Source of the DNA: Mycobacterium scrofulaceum | GTDB taxonomy: Bacteria; Actinomycetota; Actinomycetes; Mycobacteriales; Mycobacteriaceae | Assembly (NCBI RefSeq): GCF_002086735.1 | Contig: NZ_MVIJ01000006.1 | Location: 95,195 to 159,194 of the forward strand | DNA length: 64,000 bases | Direction of reading: 5' to 3' | Part shown: positions 1 through 7,755 of the stretch, in pieces | Position numbering within the stretch: the first letter of the stretch is position 1 | Layout: every line of letters starts with the position of its first letter | Notes under the pieces: generated by a model | Told to the model about the DNA's origin: nothing | The model's database searches: none | The model's input: only the letters and a program-made list of their open reading frames with translations | Translations under genes and position numbers: made by a program

Positions 1-436
1 TCAGCGCCTGCCCGAAGCCCTGCCCGCGGACCGAGGGGTCGCTGCCGATCGCCGCGAGATACCAGTGCGGCTCCTCGGGATGCGTGCGCTTCATCAGCTC
101 CTGCACGGCGCGCGCCTTGGTCGCGCGCAGGCCGAACACCCGCAGAAACGTCGGGGTCATCGCCAGTTCGCCCAGCCGTGTCTCGCGCCACCGGTTCGGC
201 GGGTCCCACAGGGCCGCCGCGCCGATGTCCGGGCCGCCGCGGGCCACCTCGACGCCGCCGCACCCCAGATGATGGTGGCGCGTCATCGTCGCGAACACCC
301 GGTACAGGTTCGCCGTCCTCGTCCCCTCGTCGGGCAGCAACCAGGTCATCACCGGGTCGTCGGAGAACGCGCGGGCCAGGGTGCGGCACAGCTCGCGGAC
401 GTCGGCCTTCCGTGCGGGGCTTGCCTGGGGAGTCAT
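1..436 (-). CDS. GNAT family N-acetyltransferase, 3' end cut by window edge
   Basis: About 145 N-terminal residues are visible, starting at the ATG at 436. They begin MTPQASPARKADVRELCRTL and end in an acetyl-CoA-binding stretch, AAIGSDPSVRGQGFGQAL, the R-G-x-G-x-G type motif A of GCN5-related acetyltransferases. The stop lies beyond position 1. It is divergent from the fgd2-like gene with 66 bp between starts, the same arrangement as Rv0133/Rv0132c. The substrate cannot be read from the sequence. Family assignment is good; the acetylated molecule is unknown. Confidence 0.85.
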   Translation of the reverse strand, partial: MTPQASPARKADVRELCRTLARAFSDDPVMTWLLPDEGTRTANLYRVFATMTRHHHLGCGGVEVARGGPDIGAAALWDPPNRWRETRLGELAMTPTFLRVFGLRATKARAVQELMKRTHPEEPHWYLAAIGSDPSVRGQGFGQAL

Positions 437-502
437 CCCAGCAGGCTAACGGGTCAACCGCAGCCCGGGTGTCATCGCCGGCTCCGGGGGTACGTTACGA
501 CG

Positions 503-1588
503 GTGACCGGCGTTTCGCGGCGCGCGTTCGGGCGGATGGCCGCCGGTGCGGGCATGTTCGGCGCCGCCGGCTGTGGGCGGCCTGGCAGCGACCGCGCCAC
601 GCCCGCCGCCCCGCCGCCGCCCGCCGCCAAGGCGGTGGGTGTCGTGCTCTCCCACGAGCAGTTCCGCACCGACCAGCTGGTGGCGCAGGCGCGGGCCGCC
701 GAACAGGCCGGCTTCGGGCATGTCTGGGCCAGCGACCACATCCAGCCCTGGCAGGACAACGAGGGCCATTCGATGTTTCCATGGCTGACGCTGGCTTTGG
801 TGGGCAACGCCACCGACCACATCTCGTTCGGCACCGGGGTCACCTGCCCCACGTACCGGTACCACCCGGCCGTGGTGGCCCAGGCCTTCGCCTCGCTGGC
901 GATCCTCAGCCCCGGACGGGTGTTCCTCGGCGTGGGCACCGGGGAACGGCTCAACGAGCAGGCGGCGACCGACAGGTTCGGCACGTACGCCGAACGCCAC
1001 GATCGCCTGATCGAGGCCATCACCCTCATCCGGGGGCTGTGGTCCGGAGCGCGAACGTCGTTCGCCGGCCGCTACTTTCAGACCGACGCGTTGAAGCTGT
1101 ACGACACGCCGCCGACGCCCCCGCCGATCTTCGTGGCGGCCAGCGGACCCAAGAGCGCGACACTGGCCGGTCAATACGGCGACGGCTGGATCGGTCAGGC
1201 CCGCGACATCACCAACCCCACCCTGGTGGCCGCATTCGAGAGCGGCGCCCGGGCCGCCGGCCGCGACCCCGCCGGCCTGGGCAAGCGCGCCGAGCTGTTC
1301 GCCGTGGTCGGCGACGCCGCCGAGGCCGCCACCGCCGCCGGGCTGTGGCGCTTCACCGCCGGCGCCGTCGACCAGCCGAATCCGGTCGAGATCCAGCGCG
1401 CCGCCGAGGTCAACCCCATCGACAAGGTGCTGGCGAACTGGACCGTGGGCACCGACCCGGCCCCGCACATCACGGCGGTGCAGGAGGTCGTCGACGCCGG
1501 CGCTGTGCCGTTCCTGCACTTCCCCCAAAGCAATCCGGTGACGGCCATCGCGTTCTACCGCGCCAACGTGTTGCCCAAGGTGCGCTAG
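503..1588 (+). CDS. fgd2: F420-dependent hydroxymycolic acid dehydrogenase-like (Fgd2/fHMAD)
   Basis: Luciferase-like F420 oxidoreductase of 361 residues, closely matching what I recall of Rv0132c, which oxidises hydroxymycolic to ketomycolic acids in the envelope. The GTG at 503 gives MTGVSRRAFGRMAAGAGMFG, with a twin-arginine SRRAF motif and a C in the GAAGC lipobox-like site, so the product is probably exported by Tat and possibly lipidated. The conserved core includes ASDHIQPWQDN, GTGERLNEQA and the C-terminal VPFLHFPQ. The frame is open far upstream, but that part is antisense to the GNAT gene and is not coding. Its 3' end overlaps the convergent CDF gene by 4 bp. Confidence 0.9.
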   Translation: MTGVSRRAFGRMAAGAGMFGAAGCGRPGSDRATPAAPPPPAAKAVGVVLSHEQFRTDQLVAQARAAEQAGFGHVWASDHIQPWQDNEGHSMFPWLTLALVGNATDHISFGTGVTCPTYRYHPAVVAQAFASLAILSPGRVFLGVGTGERLNEQAATDRFGTYAERHDRLIEAITLIRGLWSGARTSFAGRYFQTDALKLYDTPPTPPPIFVAASGPKSATLAGQYGDGWIGQARDITNPTLVAAFESGARAAGRDPAGLGKRAELFAVVGDAAEAATAAGLWRFTAGAVDQPNPVEIQRAAEVNPIDKVLANWTVGTDPAPHITAVQEVVDAGAVPFLHFPQSNPVTAIAFYRANVLPKVR

Positions 1589-2502
1589 TTCGGCTTGCGC
1601 TCGACCTCGGGCTGGATGTAGACGACGCGCACCGCGGGCACCGTCTGCCGAACGCGCGCCTCGGCGTTCTTGATCACGTCGGCGGCCGTGGCGAACTCCT
1701 GTTCGGGCCCGAAGACGACCTTGGCGGCGACCACCATCTGGTCCGGGGCGAGGTATTCGGTGCGCAACTCCACCACGGAGTCGACATGCTCGGCCGCCTG
1801 CAGGGCGGACCGAATCATCATGCATTGGTGCATCGTTGCGCCCTCGCCGATCAGCAGGCTGTGCGTCTCGACGATCAGGACGACGGCGATCACCGCGAGC
1901 AGCGCGCCGATGCCCAGCGTGCTGACCGCATCCCACAACGGGTTTCTGGTGGCGGCCGTCAACGTCACACCGGCGAACGCCACGCTCAGACCGAGCAACG
2001 CGGCGCTGTCTTCCAGCAGCACCACCGGCGGTTCGGGGATGCGTGAATTGCGGATGAAACGCCACCAATTGTCGGAGCCCTTGAGCCGCTTGGACTCCCT
2101 GAGCACCGTCCGCAGGCTGATGCCCTCCAAGACGGCGGCGACGACGAGGATCACAATGGCGACGCCGGGGTCGGTCAATTGCTCGGGGTGGGAGAGTTTG
2201 CGGTATCCCTCGTACATCGCGGCGACCGCACCGAGCACGAACACCAACAGGGCCACGACGAACGAATAGAAATACCGGCTGCGGCCATACCCGAACTGGT
2301 GCAGGGCATCTGGACGCCTGAGCGCCTCGTGCTTGCCGACCATCAACAGCACTTCGTTGATGGTGTCGGCGAGGGAGTGCACCGATTCCGCGAGCATGGC
2401 CGAGCTTCCGGTGACCAGGAAGCCGACGAACTTCGCCGCCGCGATCCCGGCGTTGGCGGCGAAGGCCACGACGACGGACTTCGTTGTACCGTCGGCCGCC
2501 AT
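1585..2502 (-). CDS. Cation diffusion facilitator (CDF) family transporter
   Basis: Membrane protein of 305 residues with about six hydrophobic helices and a C-terminal cytoplasmic domain. The second helix holds ESVHSLADTINE (E39, H42, D46) and the fifth holds LLEDSAALLG (E164, D165). These correspond to metal-site positions of Zn2+/Mn2+/Fe2+-H+ antiporters, in a pattern resembling the ZNT9-like branch. It should export a divalent metal from the cytoplasm. The ATG at 2502 is 152 bp from the start of the divergent hemerythrin gene. It is not part of the M. tuberculosis fgd2-fadE1 order. Metal specificity is not readable. Confidence 0.88.
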   Translation of the reverse strand: MAADGTTKSVVVAFAANAGIAAAKFVGFLVTGSSAMLAESVHSLADTINEVLLMVGKHEALRRPDALHQFGYGRSRYFYSFVVALLVFVLGAVAAMYEGYRKLSHPEQLTDPGVAIVILVVAAVLEGISLRTVLRESKRLKGSDNWWRFIRNSRIPEPPVVLLEDSAALLGLSVAFAGVTLTAATRNPLWDAVSTLGIGALLAVIAVVLIVETHSLLIGEGATMHQCMMIRSALQAAEHVDSVVELRTEYLAPDQMVVAAKVVFGPEQEFATAADVIKNAEARVRQTVPAVRVVYIQPEVERKPN

Positions 2503-2586
2503 CGCCTAGAGCTACCCCCGACACGGCCGGCCGAAACGACCCCAGTCTTGCCACGACCGCGCCCCGGCTTCCGGCGCCGGCGCGGA

Positions 2587-2610
2587 GTTTGCGCCCCGCG
2601 GGCCCGGGTA
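2587..2610 (+). promoter_or_regulatory. SigF-type promoter of hemerythrin gene
   Basis: GTTT at 2587-2590 and GGGTA at 2606-2610 are separated by exactly 15 bp, matching the mycobacterial SigF consensus (GTTT-N15/17-GGGTA). The element lies 44 bp upstream of the start codon at 2655, leaving a leader of about 40 nt. Seen directly; sigma assignment is inferred. Confidence 0.75.
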
Positions 2611-2654
2611 CCCGCAGGCCACTTCGAGTGACAAGCCCAACTGGAAGGCAAGGC

Positions 2655-3233
2655 ATGGACGCAATCACTTTTCTTCGCCACGACCATAAGAGCGTTCTCG
2701 GGTTGTTCGAGACGCTCGACGGGGCGCCGTCGGGGGCGGGCGCCGAAGCCAGCGGCCTGGAAACGGTGGTGAACAATCTCATCATCGCCGAGTCGCAGCA
2801 CGAGGCCATCGAGGAGCAGTTCTTCTGGCCGGCGGTGCGCAGGGCGCTCGGCGACGGGCTCGTCGACAAGGCGATCGAGCAGGAGCAGGCGGGAAAGCAG
2901 CTGTTGCAGCGGCTCGAGGACGGCAAGCCCGGCGAGCCCGACTACCACGAGGCGTTGCAGGAGTTCGTCCGGGCGGGGCGCGAACACATCGCCTACGAGC
3001 AGGACGTGGTCTGGCCGCAGGTGGAGCTGGCGATCGGCCGGGAAGAGCTGGAGAAGATCGGCGAAAAGCTGGAACAGGCAAAGAAAATCGCTCCCACCCG
3101 GCCCCACCCGGACACCCCGCCCAACCCGACGGTGCTCAAGACGATGGGGATGGGCGCGGCGGTCGTCGACCACGTGCGCGACGCGGTGACCGGCCGCGGG
3201 GCGGACAACCCGCCCGATCCGCAGATCAAGTAG
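2655..3233 (+). CDS. Hemerythrin-domain (HHE) protein
   Basis: Protein of 192 residues starting at ATG 2655 (MDAITFLRHDHKSVLGL). The His/Glu ligand pattern of a di-iron hemerythrin bundle is visible: H9/H11, H49-E50 with E53/E54 (SQHEAIEEQFFWP), H98, and H111 with E115 (EHIAYEQDVVWP). The C-terminal 55 residues are Pro-rich and outside the bundle. It probably binds O2, peroxide or NO in the cytoplasm. The longer open frame upstream to 2484 would run through the SigF-type promoter, so the downstream start is preferred. It is paired tail-to-tail with a Mn-catalase that has the same promoter type. In M. smegmatis a hemerythrin/Mn-catalase pair is in the SigF stress group. Confidence 0.88.
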   Translation: MDAITFLRHDHKSVLGLFETLDGAPSGAGAEASGLETVVNNLIIAESQHEAIEEQFFWPAVRRALGDGLVDKAIEQEQAGKQLLQRLEDGKPGEPDYHEALQEFVRAGREHIAYEQDVVWPQVELAIGREELEKIGEKLEQAKKIAPTRPHPDTPPNPTVLKTMGMGAAVVDHVRDAVTGRGADNPPDPQIK

Positions 3234-3240
3234 GCAACGC

Positions 3241-3277
3241 GAAGGCCGGGTGCTGGATATCTCAGCACCCGGCCTTC
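3241..3277. terminator. Bidirectional hairpin terminator
   Basis: Perfect 15-bp inverted repeat: left arm gaaggccgggtgctg (3241-3255), 7-nt loop (3256-3262), right arm 3263-3277. It sits between the converging hemerythrin and Mn-catalase genes, 8 bp after one stop and 11 bp from the other. No long T-run follows, as is common in mycobacteria. Confidence 0.8.
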
Positions 3278-3287
3278 TCGTCTCCAA

Positions 3288-4184
3288 TCAGCTTGTGGGC
3301 AGCCGTTGTTCGTGCGTGAAGGGCTTCTCGGCCTTGATGGCCGGGGATCCCTGCGGGTTCTGTTCGGCGCCCTTGTTCTGCCGGGTGTCACCGCCCAACC
3401 ACTGCTCCTGCGGCTTCTCCACGTACTCCCATTCCATGCCCTCCGGCCACGGTCCCTGACCCTGGTTCCACGGGCCGCGGATCGATTCGCCGCCACCGTC
3501 GGACATGTTGAACGCGACGTTCTGGAAGCGCGGGTCGGCGGCCAGCTGCCCCGGCGGGAAGTTCACCGGAAGCTCGTTGAGCGCCGCGGTGAATTGCTGA
3601 TAGTGGGCCACTTCACGGGTCATCAAGAAGTTCAGGGTGTCTTGCACACCCGGATCGTCGGTGAACTGCTTGAGGTATTCGTAGACGATCTTCGCCCGGG
3701 ACTCGGCGGCCAGGTTGCTGCGCAGATCCACCGTCGGGTCGCCGTTGGCGTTGACGTAGGAGCCCATCCACGGCACGCCCTGGGAGTTGCTCACGTCCGG
3801 GCTGCCCCCGTTCAGCGCCAGATACAGCGGGTTGACCGCGACTTGATGAATGATCTGGTCGCGACCGTCGCCGCTGGCCACCGCGGGCATCCAGTCGCAC
3901 GTCTCGTTGGCCATCTTCAGGTTGTCGTTGAGGCCGTCCAGCAACATGGTGATCATCGAGCCGACCATCTCGAGGTGGCTGAGTTCCTCGGTGGCGATGT
4001 CCATGAACAGGTCGTACATCTTGGGGTTCTTGTCGCGCAGGACGAACGCCTGGGTGAAGTACTGCATGGCGGCCTTGAGTTCGCCGTTGGCGCCGCCGAA
4101 TTGCTCCTGCAGCAGGGTCGCAAACCGTGCATCGGGCTCGCTGACCCGGACCTCGAATTGAAGAGCTTTGTTATGGATGAACAC
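3288..4184 (-). CDS. Manganese catalase
   Basis: Dimanganese catalase of 298 residues, dismutating H2O2 in the cytoplasm. The two E-x-x-H metal-site signatures are present: TEELSHLEM and TREVAHYQQF. Other family landmarks are DLFMDIATEE, GVPWMGSYVNANGDPTVDL and a Gly/Pro-rich C-terminal tail. The GTG at 4184 (VFIHNKALQFEV) is chosen because a GGAGG lies just upstream (4189-4193). The longer in-frame ATG at 4292 would place the SigF-type promoter inside the gene. It is convergent with the hemerythrin gene and shares a hairpin terminator. Confidence 0.92.
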   Translation of the reverse strand: MFIHNKALQFEVRVSEPDARFATLLQEQFGGANGELKAAMQYFTQAFVLRDKNPKMYDLFMDIATEELSHLEMVGSMITMLLDGLNDNLKMANETCDWMPAVASGDGRDQIIHQVAVNPLYLALNGGSPDVSNSQGVPWMGSYVNANGDPTVDLRSNLAAESRAKIVYEYLKQFTDDPGVQDTLNFLMTREVAHYQQFTAALNELPVNFPPGQLAADPRFQNVAFNMSDGGGESIRGPWNQGQGPWPEGMEWEYVEKPQEQWLGGDTRQNKGAEQNPQGSPAIKAEKPFTHEQRLPTS

Positions 4185-4227
4185 TGGGCCTCCCCGGGGG
4201 GTTGAGATCGAGCTGGTCGACGGCGGG

Positions 4228-4251
4228 TACCCGGGGGCGATGTGAACAAAC
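4228..4251 (-). promoter_or_regulatory. SigF-type promoter of Mn-catalase
   Basis: Read on the minus strand, GTTT (4251-4248) is followed by 15 bp and GGGTA (4232-4228), 43 bp upstream of the GTG start. Same architecture and spacing as the promoter of the neighbouring hemerythrin gene. Confidence 0.75.
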
Positions 4252-4348
4252 GTTGCCGGCCGCCACCCGCCGGCCTCCGCCGCCACGCCCACCGACGATC
4301 GGGACCGGACGGTTGCACGTCGTGCGCGATCGTGGAGAATCCGCCTCT

Positions 4349-5047
4349 ATGGACTTATCGGACCCGAGTTCCCGGCACGGGCTGGCGCAGCGCATGGCCG
4401 AGCTCGCCCGCGACATCGCCGCCCCACGCTCGCTCGATCAGGTGCTCGCCGACGTGACCACCGCCGCGGTGCAGCTGATACCGGCGGCGGACATCGCGGG
4501 GGTGCTGCTGATCAAGGGGGCCGGGGAGTTCGAATCGTTGGCGGACACCGACAGCCTGGTTGCGCAGCTGGACAAGCTGCAGCACGACTTCAGCGAGGGT
4601 CCCTGCCACGATGCCGCCCTCAAGCAGACGATCGTGCGCACCGACGACCTGCGCGACGAACCCCGCTGGCCCCAATACGGGCCGGCCGCGGTGGAACGCG
4701 GTGTGTTGAGCAGCCTCTCGTTCAAGCTGTACACCGCGGAACGCACGGCGGGGGCGCTGAACCTGTTCAGCTTCCAGCCAGGCGCATGGGACACCGAGGC
4801 GGAGACCGTCGGCACGGTGTTCGCCGCGCATGCCGCCGCGGCCATCATGGCGAGCCGCCACGGCCAGCAGATGCAATCGGCGCTGTCGACGCGCGACCGG
4901 ATCGGCCAGGCCAAGGGCATCATCATGGAGCGTTACGGCGTGGACGAGCTGCGCGCGTTCGACCTGCTCCGCCGCCTGTCCCAGGAGAGTCAGGTCAAGC
5001 TCATCGACATCGCGCAGCGCGTCATCGATACCCGCGGCGACAACTGA
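4349..5047 (+). CDS. GAF and ANTAR domain antiterminator
   Basis: Protein of 232 residues from ATG 4349, with ggagaat about 10 bp upstream. Residues about 25-160 form a GAF sensor domain (ITTAAVQLIPAAD-like start, FSEGPCHDA, FKLYTAERTAGALNLFS). Residues about 175-228 form an ANTAR RNA-binding domain (DRIGQAKGIIMERYGVDELRAFDLL, with the conserved AKGIIM). Such mycobacterial proteins bind dual stem-loops in mRNA leaders and promote antitermination. The ligand is unknown. Its start is divergent from the Mn-catalase gene with 164 bp between. Confidence 0.88.
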   Translation: MDLSDPSSRHGLAQRMAELARDIAAPRSLDQVLADVTTAAVQLIPAADIAGVLLIKGAGEFESLADTDSLVAQLDKLQHDFSEGPCHDAALKQTIVRTDDLRDEPRWPQYGPAAVERGVLSSLSFKLYTAERTAGALNLFSFQPGAWDTEAETVGTVFAAHAAAAIMASRHGQQMQSALSTRDRIGQAKGIIMERYGVDELRAFDLLRRLSQESQVKLIDIAQRVIDTRGDN

Positions 5048-5086
5048 TCCTTCGTCGCCGCCCTCTACGATGGGGTGGCTTCATCG

Positions 5087-6424
5087 ATGAGTCCGGCGCG
5101 CCGCGGCGCCGGGGAACGGGTGGCCACCGTGTGGGATTTCGAAACAGACCCCGAATACCAGGCAGAGCTCGACTGGGTCGAAAAGTTCATGGCCGACGAG
5201 CTAGAACCGCTCGATCTGGTCGCTCTCGACCCCTATGACAAGAAGAACGCCGAGATGATGGCGATCCTGCGACCGTTGCAGCAGCAGGTCAAGGACCAGG
5301 GGCTGTGGGCCGCGCATCTGCGGCCGGAGCTCGGCGGCCAGGGCTTCGGTCAGGTCAAACTCGCTCTGCTCAACGAGATCCTCGGCCGCTCCCGCTGGGC
5401 GCCCTCGGTGTTCGGCTGCCAGGCGCCGGATTCGGGCAACGCCGAGATCCTGGCGATGTTCGGCACCGACGAGCAGAAGGCCCGCTACCTGCAACCGCTG
5501 CTCGACGGCGAGATCACCTCGTGCTACTCGATGACCGAACCGCAGGGCGGTTCGGACCCCGGCCAATTCGTCACCGCCGCGACCCGTGACGGCGACGATT
5601 GGGTGATCAACGGGGAGAAGTGGTTCTCCACCAACGCCAAGCACGCCTCGTTCTTCATCGTCATGGCCGTCACCAACCCCGAGTCGCGCACGTACGACAA
5701 GATGTCGCTGTTCATCGTTCCGGCCGAGACGCCCGGCATCGAGATCGTCCGCAACGTGGGCGTGGGAGCCGAATCGTCGAAGCGCGCCAGCCACGGCTAC
5801 GTCCGGTACAACCACGTCCGCGTCCCGGCCGATCACGTGCTGGGCGGCGAGGGCCAGGCGTTCATGATCGCCCAGACCCGGCTCGGCGGTGGCCGCATCC
5901 ACCACGCCATGCGCACAATCGCGTTGGCGCGCAGCGCGTTCGACATGATGTGCGAGCGCGCGGTGTCGCGCAAGACGCGGCACGGGCGGTTATCCGATTT
6001 CCAGATGACCCAGGAGAAGATCGCCGACAGCTGGATCCAGATCGAGCAGTTCCGGCTGCTGGTGTTGCGCACCGCGTGGCTGATCGACAAGCACCACGAC
6101 TACCAGAAGGTGCGCCGCGACATCGCGGCGGTGAAGGTCGCGATGCCCCAGGTGCTGCACGACGTCGTGCAGCGGGCCATGCACCTGCACGGCGCGCTCG
6201 GTGTCTCCGACGAGATGCCGTTCGTCAAGATGCTGGTGGCCGCCGAGTCGCTGGGTATCGCCGACGGCGCCACCGAGCTGCACAAGATGACGGTGGCGCG
6301 CCGCACCCTGCGTGAATACCAGGCGGTGACAACGCCTTTCCCGTCCGCGCACATACCGACCCGGCGCGCGGAGGCGCAGGCGCGGCTGGCCGACCGACTC
6401 GAGCATTCCATCGCCGAGTTTTAA
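5087..6424 (+). CDS. fadE1: Acyl-CoA dehydrogenase FadE1
   Basis: FAD-dependent acyl-CoA dehydrogenase of about 445 residues, catalysing alpha,beta-desaturation of an acyl-CoA in beta-oxidation-type pathways. Three regions are clear: helical N-terminus, middle beta domain (SCYSMTEPQGGSDP, INGEKWFSTNAKHASFF) and C-terminal helical bundle (MHLHGALGVSDEMPFVKM). It resembles Rv0131c. The start is uncertain: GTG 5075, ATG 5087, GTG 5120 and GTG 5129 are in frame. The family core begins at WDFETDPEYQ, and the AG-rich ggggaac at 5111 could serve the last two. ATG 5087 is given as a compromise. A long stem follows the stop. Confidence 0.9.
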   Translation: MSPARRGAGERVATVWDFETDPEYQAELDWVEKFMADELEPLDLVALDPYDKKNAEMMAILRPLQQQVKDQGLWAAHLRPELGGQGFGQVKLALLNEILGRSRWAPSVFGCQAPDSGNAEILAMFGTDEQKARYLQPLLDGEITSCYSMTEPQGGSDPGQFVTAATRDGDDWVINGEKWFSTNAKHASFFIVMAVTNPESRTYDKMSLFIVPAETPGIEIVRNVGVGAESSKRASHGYVRYNHVRVPADHVLGGEGQAFMIAQTRLGGGRIHHAMRTIALARSAFDMMCERAVSRKTRHGRLSDFQMTQEKIADSWIQIEQFRLLVLRTAWLIDKHHDYQKVRRDIAAVKVAMPQVLHDVVQRAMHLHGALGVSDEMPFVKMLVAAESLGIADGATELHKMTVARRTLREYQAVTTPFPSAHIPTRRAEAQARLADRLEHSIAEF

Positions 6425-6429
6425 CCGCG

Positions 6430-6485
6430 GAGCAGACGCAGAATCGCACCCACCCAGCCGCCGTGATGCGATTTTGTGTCTGCTC
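6430..6485. terminator. Long stem-loop between fadE1 and htdZ
   Basis: Arms 6430-6448 and 6467-6485 pair over 19 positions, two of them as G-U, around an 18-nt loop. On the + strand the right arm contains a TTTT. Position between convergent genes fits a bidirectional terminator. Confidence 0.7.
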
Positions 6486-6520
6486 GCGCTTTCAGGCGCG
6501 CTTTCAGGCGCGCTTTCAGG
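6485..6520. repeat. Three tandem copies of a 12-bp unit at the htdZ stop codon
   Basis: The unit cgcgctttcagg occurs three times without error (6485-6496, 6497-6508, 6509-6520). Because 12 is a multiple of 3, each copy supplies a TGA in the htdZ frame on the minus strand, so the gene ends in three consecutive in-frame stops. Confidence 0.85.
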
Positions 6521-6971
6521 AGATGTAGCGGACGATGCTCTCAGCGACACACGCCGGCTTGGGCGAGCCGTCGATTTCGACCGTGGTCGACATGGTGGCC
6601 TGGACGGCGCCGTTGCCGACATCGTCGACGCTGACCAGCGAGGTCTGTGCGCGCACCCGCGAGCCGACCGGCACCGGGGCGGGAAAACGAACCTTGTTGA
6701 GGCCGTAGTTGATTGCGAGCTTGATGCCGTTGACCGTGTAGATCTGGTGCTGCAGGCGCGGCAGCAGCGCGAGGGTCATGAAGCCGTGGGCGATCGTCCC
6801 GCCGAACGGGCCCGCGGCCGCCCGTTCCGGGTCGACATGGATCCACTGGTGGTCGCCGGTCGCGTCGGCGAACAGGTTGACGTCTTGCTGGGTGATGGTC
6901 ACCCAGTCGCTGTGCCCGATCGTCTCGCCGGTGGCGGCCGCGAGATCGGCCACTGATTCGAAGGTGCGCAT
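6516..6971 (-). CDS. htdZ: MaoC-like (R)-hydratase HtdZ
   Basis: Single hot-dog-fold MaoC hydratase of 151 residues, the same length as Rv0130. The hydratase-2 active-site region is FADATGDHQWIHVDPERA followed by GPFGGTIAHGFMTLALLP, supplying the catalytic Asp and His. It hydrates trans-2-enoyl-CoA to (R)-3-hydroxyacyl-CoA. The ATG at 6971 has GGAGGA just upstream (6977-6982 on the minus strand), fixing the start. It is convergent with fadE1, so the two acyl-CoA enzymes are neighbours but not an operon. Confidence 0.92.
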   Translation of the reverse strand: MRTFESVADLAAATGETIGHSDWVTITQQDVNLFADATGDHQWIHVDPERAAAGPFGGTIAHGFMTLALLPRLQHQIYTVNGIKLAINYGLNKVRFPAPVPVGSRVRAQTSLVSVDDVGNGAVQATMSTTVEIDGSPKPACVAESIVRYIS

Positions 6972-7075
6972 CGAAGGTCCTCCTTGACTCCGGGTGGTAA
7001 CAATAGCGCCGACGTCATGGGGGCCTCCCCGGCCCGCCCCGCTCGCGAGAGCGCGCCCGGACGGATCCGCATTTC

Positions 7076-7099
7076 GTTTGGCCGCCGCCACCCGGGGAA
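7076..7099 (+). promoter_or_regulatory. SigF-like promoter of 98-aa gene
   Basis: GTTT (7076-7079), 15 bp, then GGGAA (7095-7099), 36 bp before the ATG at 7135. The -10 differs from GGGTA by one base. Confidence 0.55.
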
Positions 7100-7134
7100 G
7101 CCCTGCTGGACGCGAACCGCACGGAGGGAACCAC

Positions 7135-7431
7135 ATGCCTGATCGCAAGCGCCCCACGACCGAACCGGACGCGCACACCGCGCCGACGCGTCGGCGCCCG
7201 TCGGAACAAGTCCGCGAAGCGCGGACCGTGCGCCTGGACGTCCCGCTCGTCGGACGGGTACGCGTTCCGCACGTCGACCATCTCGCCTTCTACGGCGTAC
7301 TGGCCGCGCTGGCGGCGCTTCAGATTCTGGAATGGCCCATGGTCCTGGTGCTGGGGGCCGGCCAGGCGCTGGCCGAAAGCCAGCACGACCGCGTGGTCCG
7401 CGGGTTCGGGGATGCGTTGACCGAGGTTTGA
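7135..7431 (+). CDS. Small single-pass membrane protein, function unknown
   Basis: 98 residues starting at ATG 7135, with acggaggga at 7122-7130. A charged, disordered N-terminus (MPDRKRPTTEPDAHTAPTRR) precedes one hydrophobic segment at about residues 53-76 (FYGVLAALAALQILEWPMVLVL). The tail is short and polar. I do not recognise a family. A SigF-like promoter and the similar leader of the next small gene suggest a general-stress role; this is inference only. Confidence 0.65.
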   Translation: MPDRKRPTTEPDAHTAPTRRRPSEQVREARTVRLDVPLVGRVRVPHVDHLAFYGVLAALAALQILEWPMVLVLGAGQALAESQHDRVVRGFGDALTEV

Positions 7432-7484
7432 TCGAGCGTGCGCCGGCTGCGGCGCAGCCACCGCGGCGCCAACATCCGCGGTCC

Positions 7485-7509
7485 GGTTTGGCGGCGCAGG
7501 CCCGGGGAA
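7485..7509 (+). promoter_or_regulatory. SigF-like promoter of 57-aa gene
   Basis: GGTTT (7485-7489), 15 bp, then GGGAA (7505-7509), 37 bp before the ATG at 7547. The layout and sequence closely echo the promoter at 7076-7099, including a GGCxGC stretch in the spacer. Confidence 0.6.
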
Positions 7510-7546
7510 CCCGTCAGCAGTCAAGAGCCGCACCGGAAGGAAGCAC

Positions 7547-7720
7547 ATGGCAGACCCGAAAGGCCACAAGACAGAGTCCGACGTCGAACCGGAGGCTCAC
7601 GAGTCCCGGTCGCGCGCCGCGGCCGGAGAGGCCGACGGCTCGTACGTCGGGGCGGCCGGCTCCGACGATTCCTTCGACGCCGGGGAGACGGGAGCCGAGG
7701 CGCGAAGCCGGCAAGGCTGA
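7547..7720 (+). CDS. Small acidic disordered protein, function unknown
   Basis: 57 residues from ATG 7547 with ggaagg at 7535-7540. The sequence (MADPKGHKTESDVEPEAHES, then a YVGAAGSDDSFDAGETGAEA stretch) has no hydrophobic core and looks disordered. Its N-terminus and its promoter-leader region resemble those of the preceding 98-aa gene (Pro/Lys, Thr-Glu and Glu-Pro stretches). It may be a diverged duplicate or simply co-regulated. No family recognised. Confidence 0.6.
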   Translation: MADPKGHKTESDVEPEAHESRSRAAAGEADGSYVGAAGSDDSFDAGETGAEARSRQG

Positions 7721-7755
7721 CGGCGCTCCAACCCTCTCCGTCACCAGGCGGCCAG

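Noticed and set aside
446..2926. Very long open frame on the minus strand across fgd2, the CDF gene and the hemerythrin gene
   Set aside because: It is antisense to or out of frame with clear genes and encodes Arg/Gly/Ala-rich sequence, a by-product of high GC.
4202..4348. N-terminal extension of the GAF-ANTAR protein
   Set aside because: It overlaps the Mn-catalase promoter region, is low-complexity, and the ATG at 4349 has a good ribosome-binding site.
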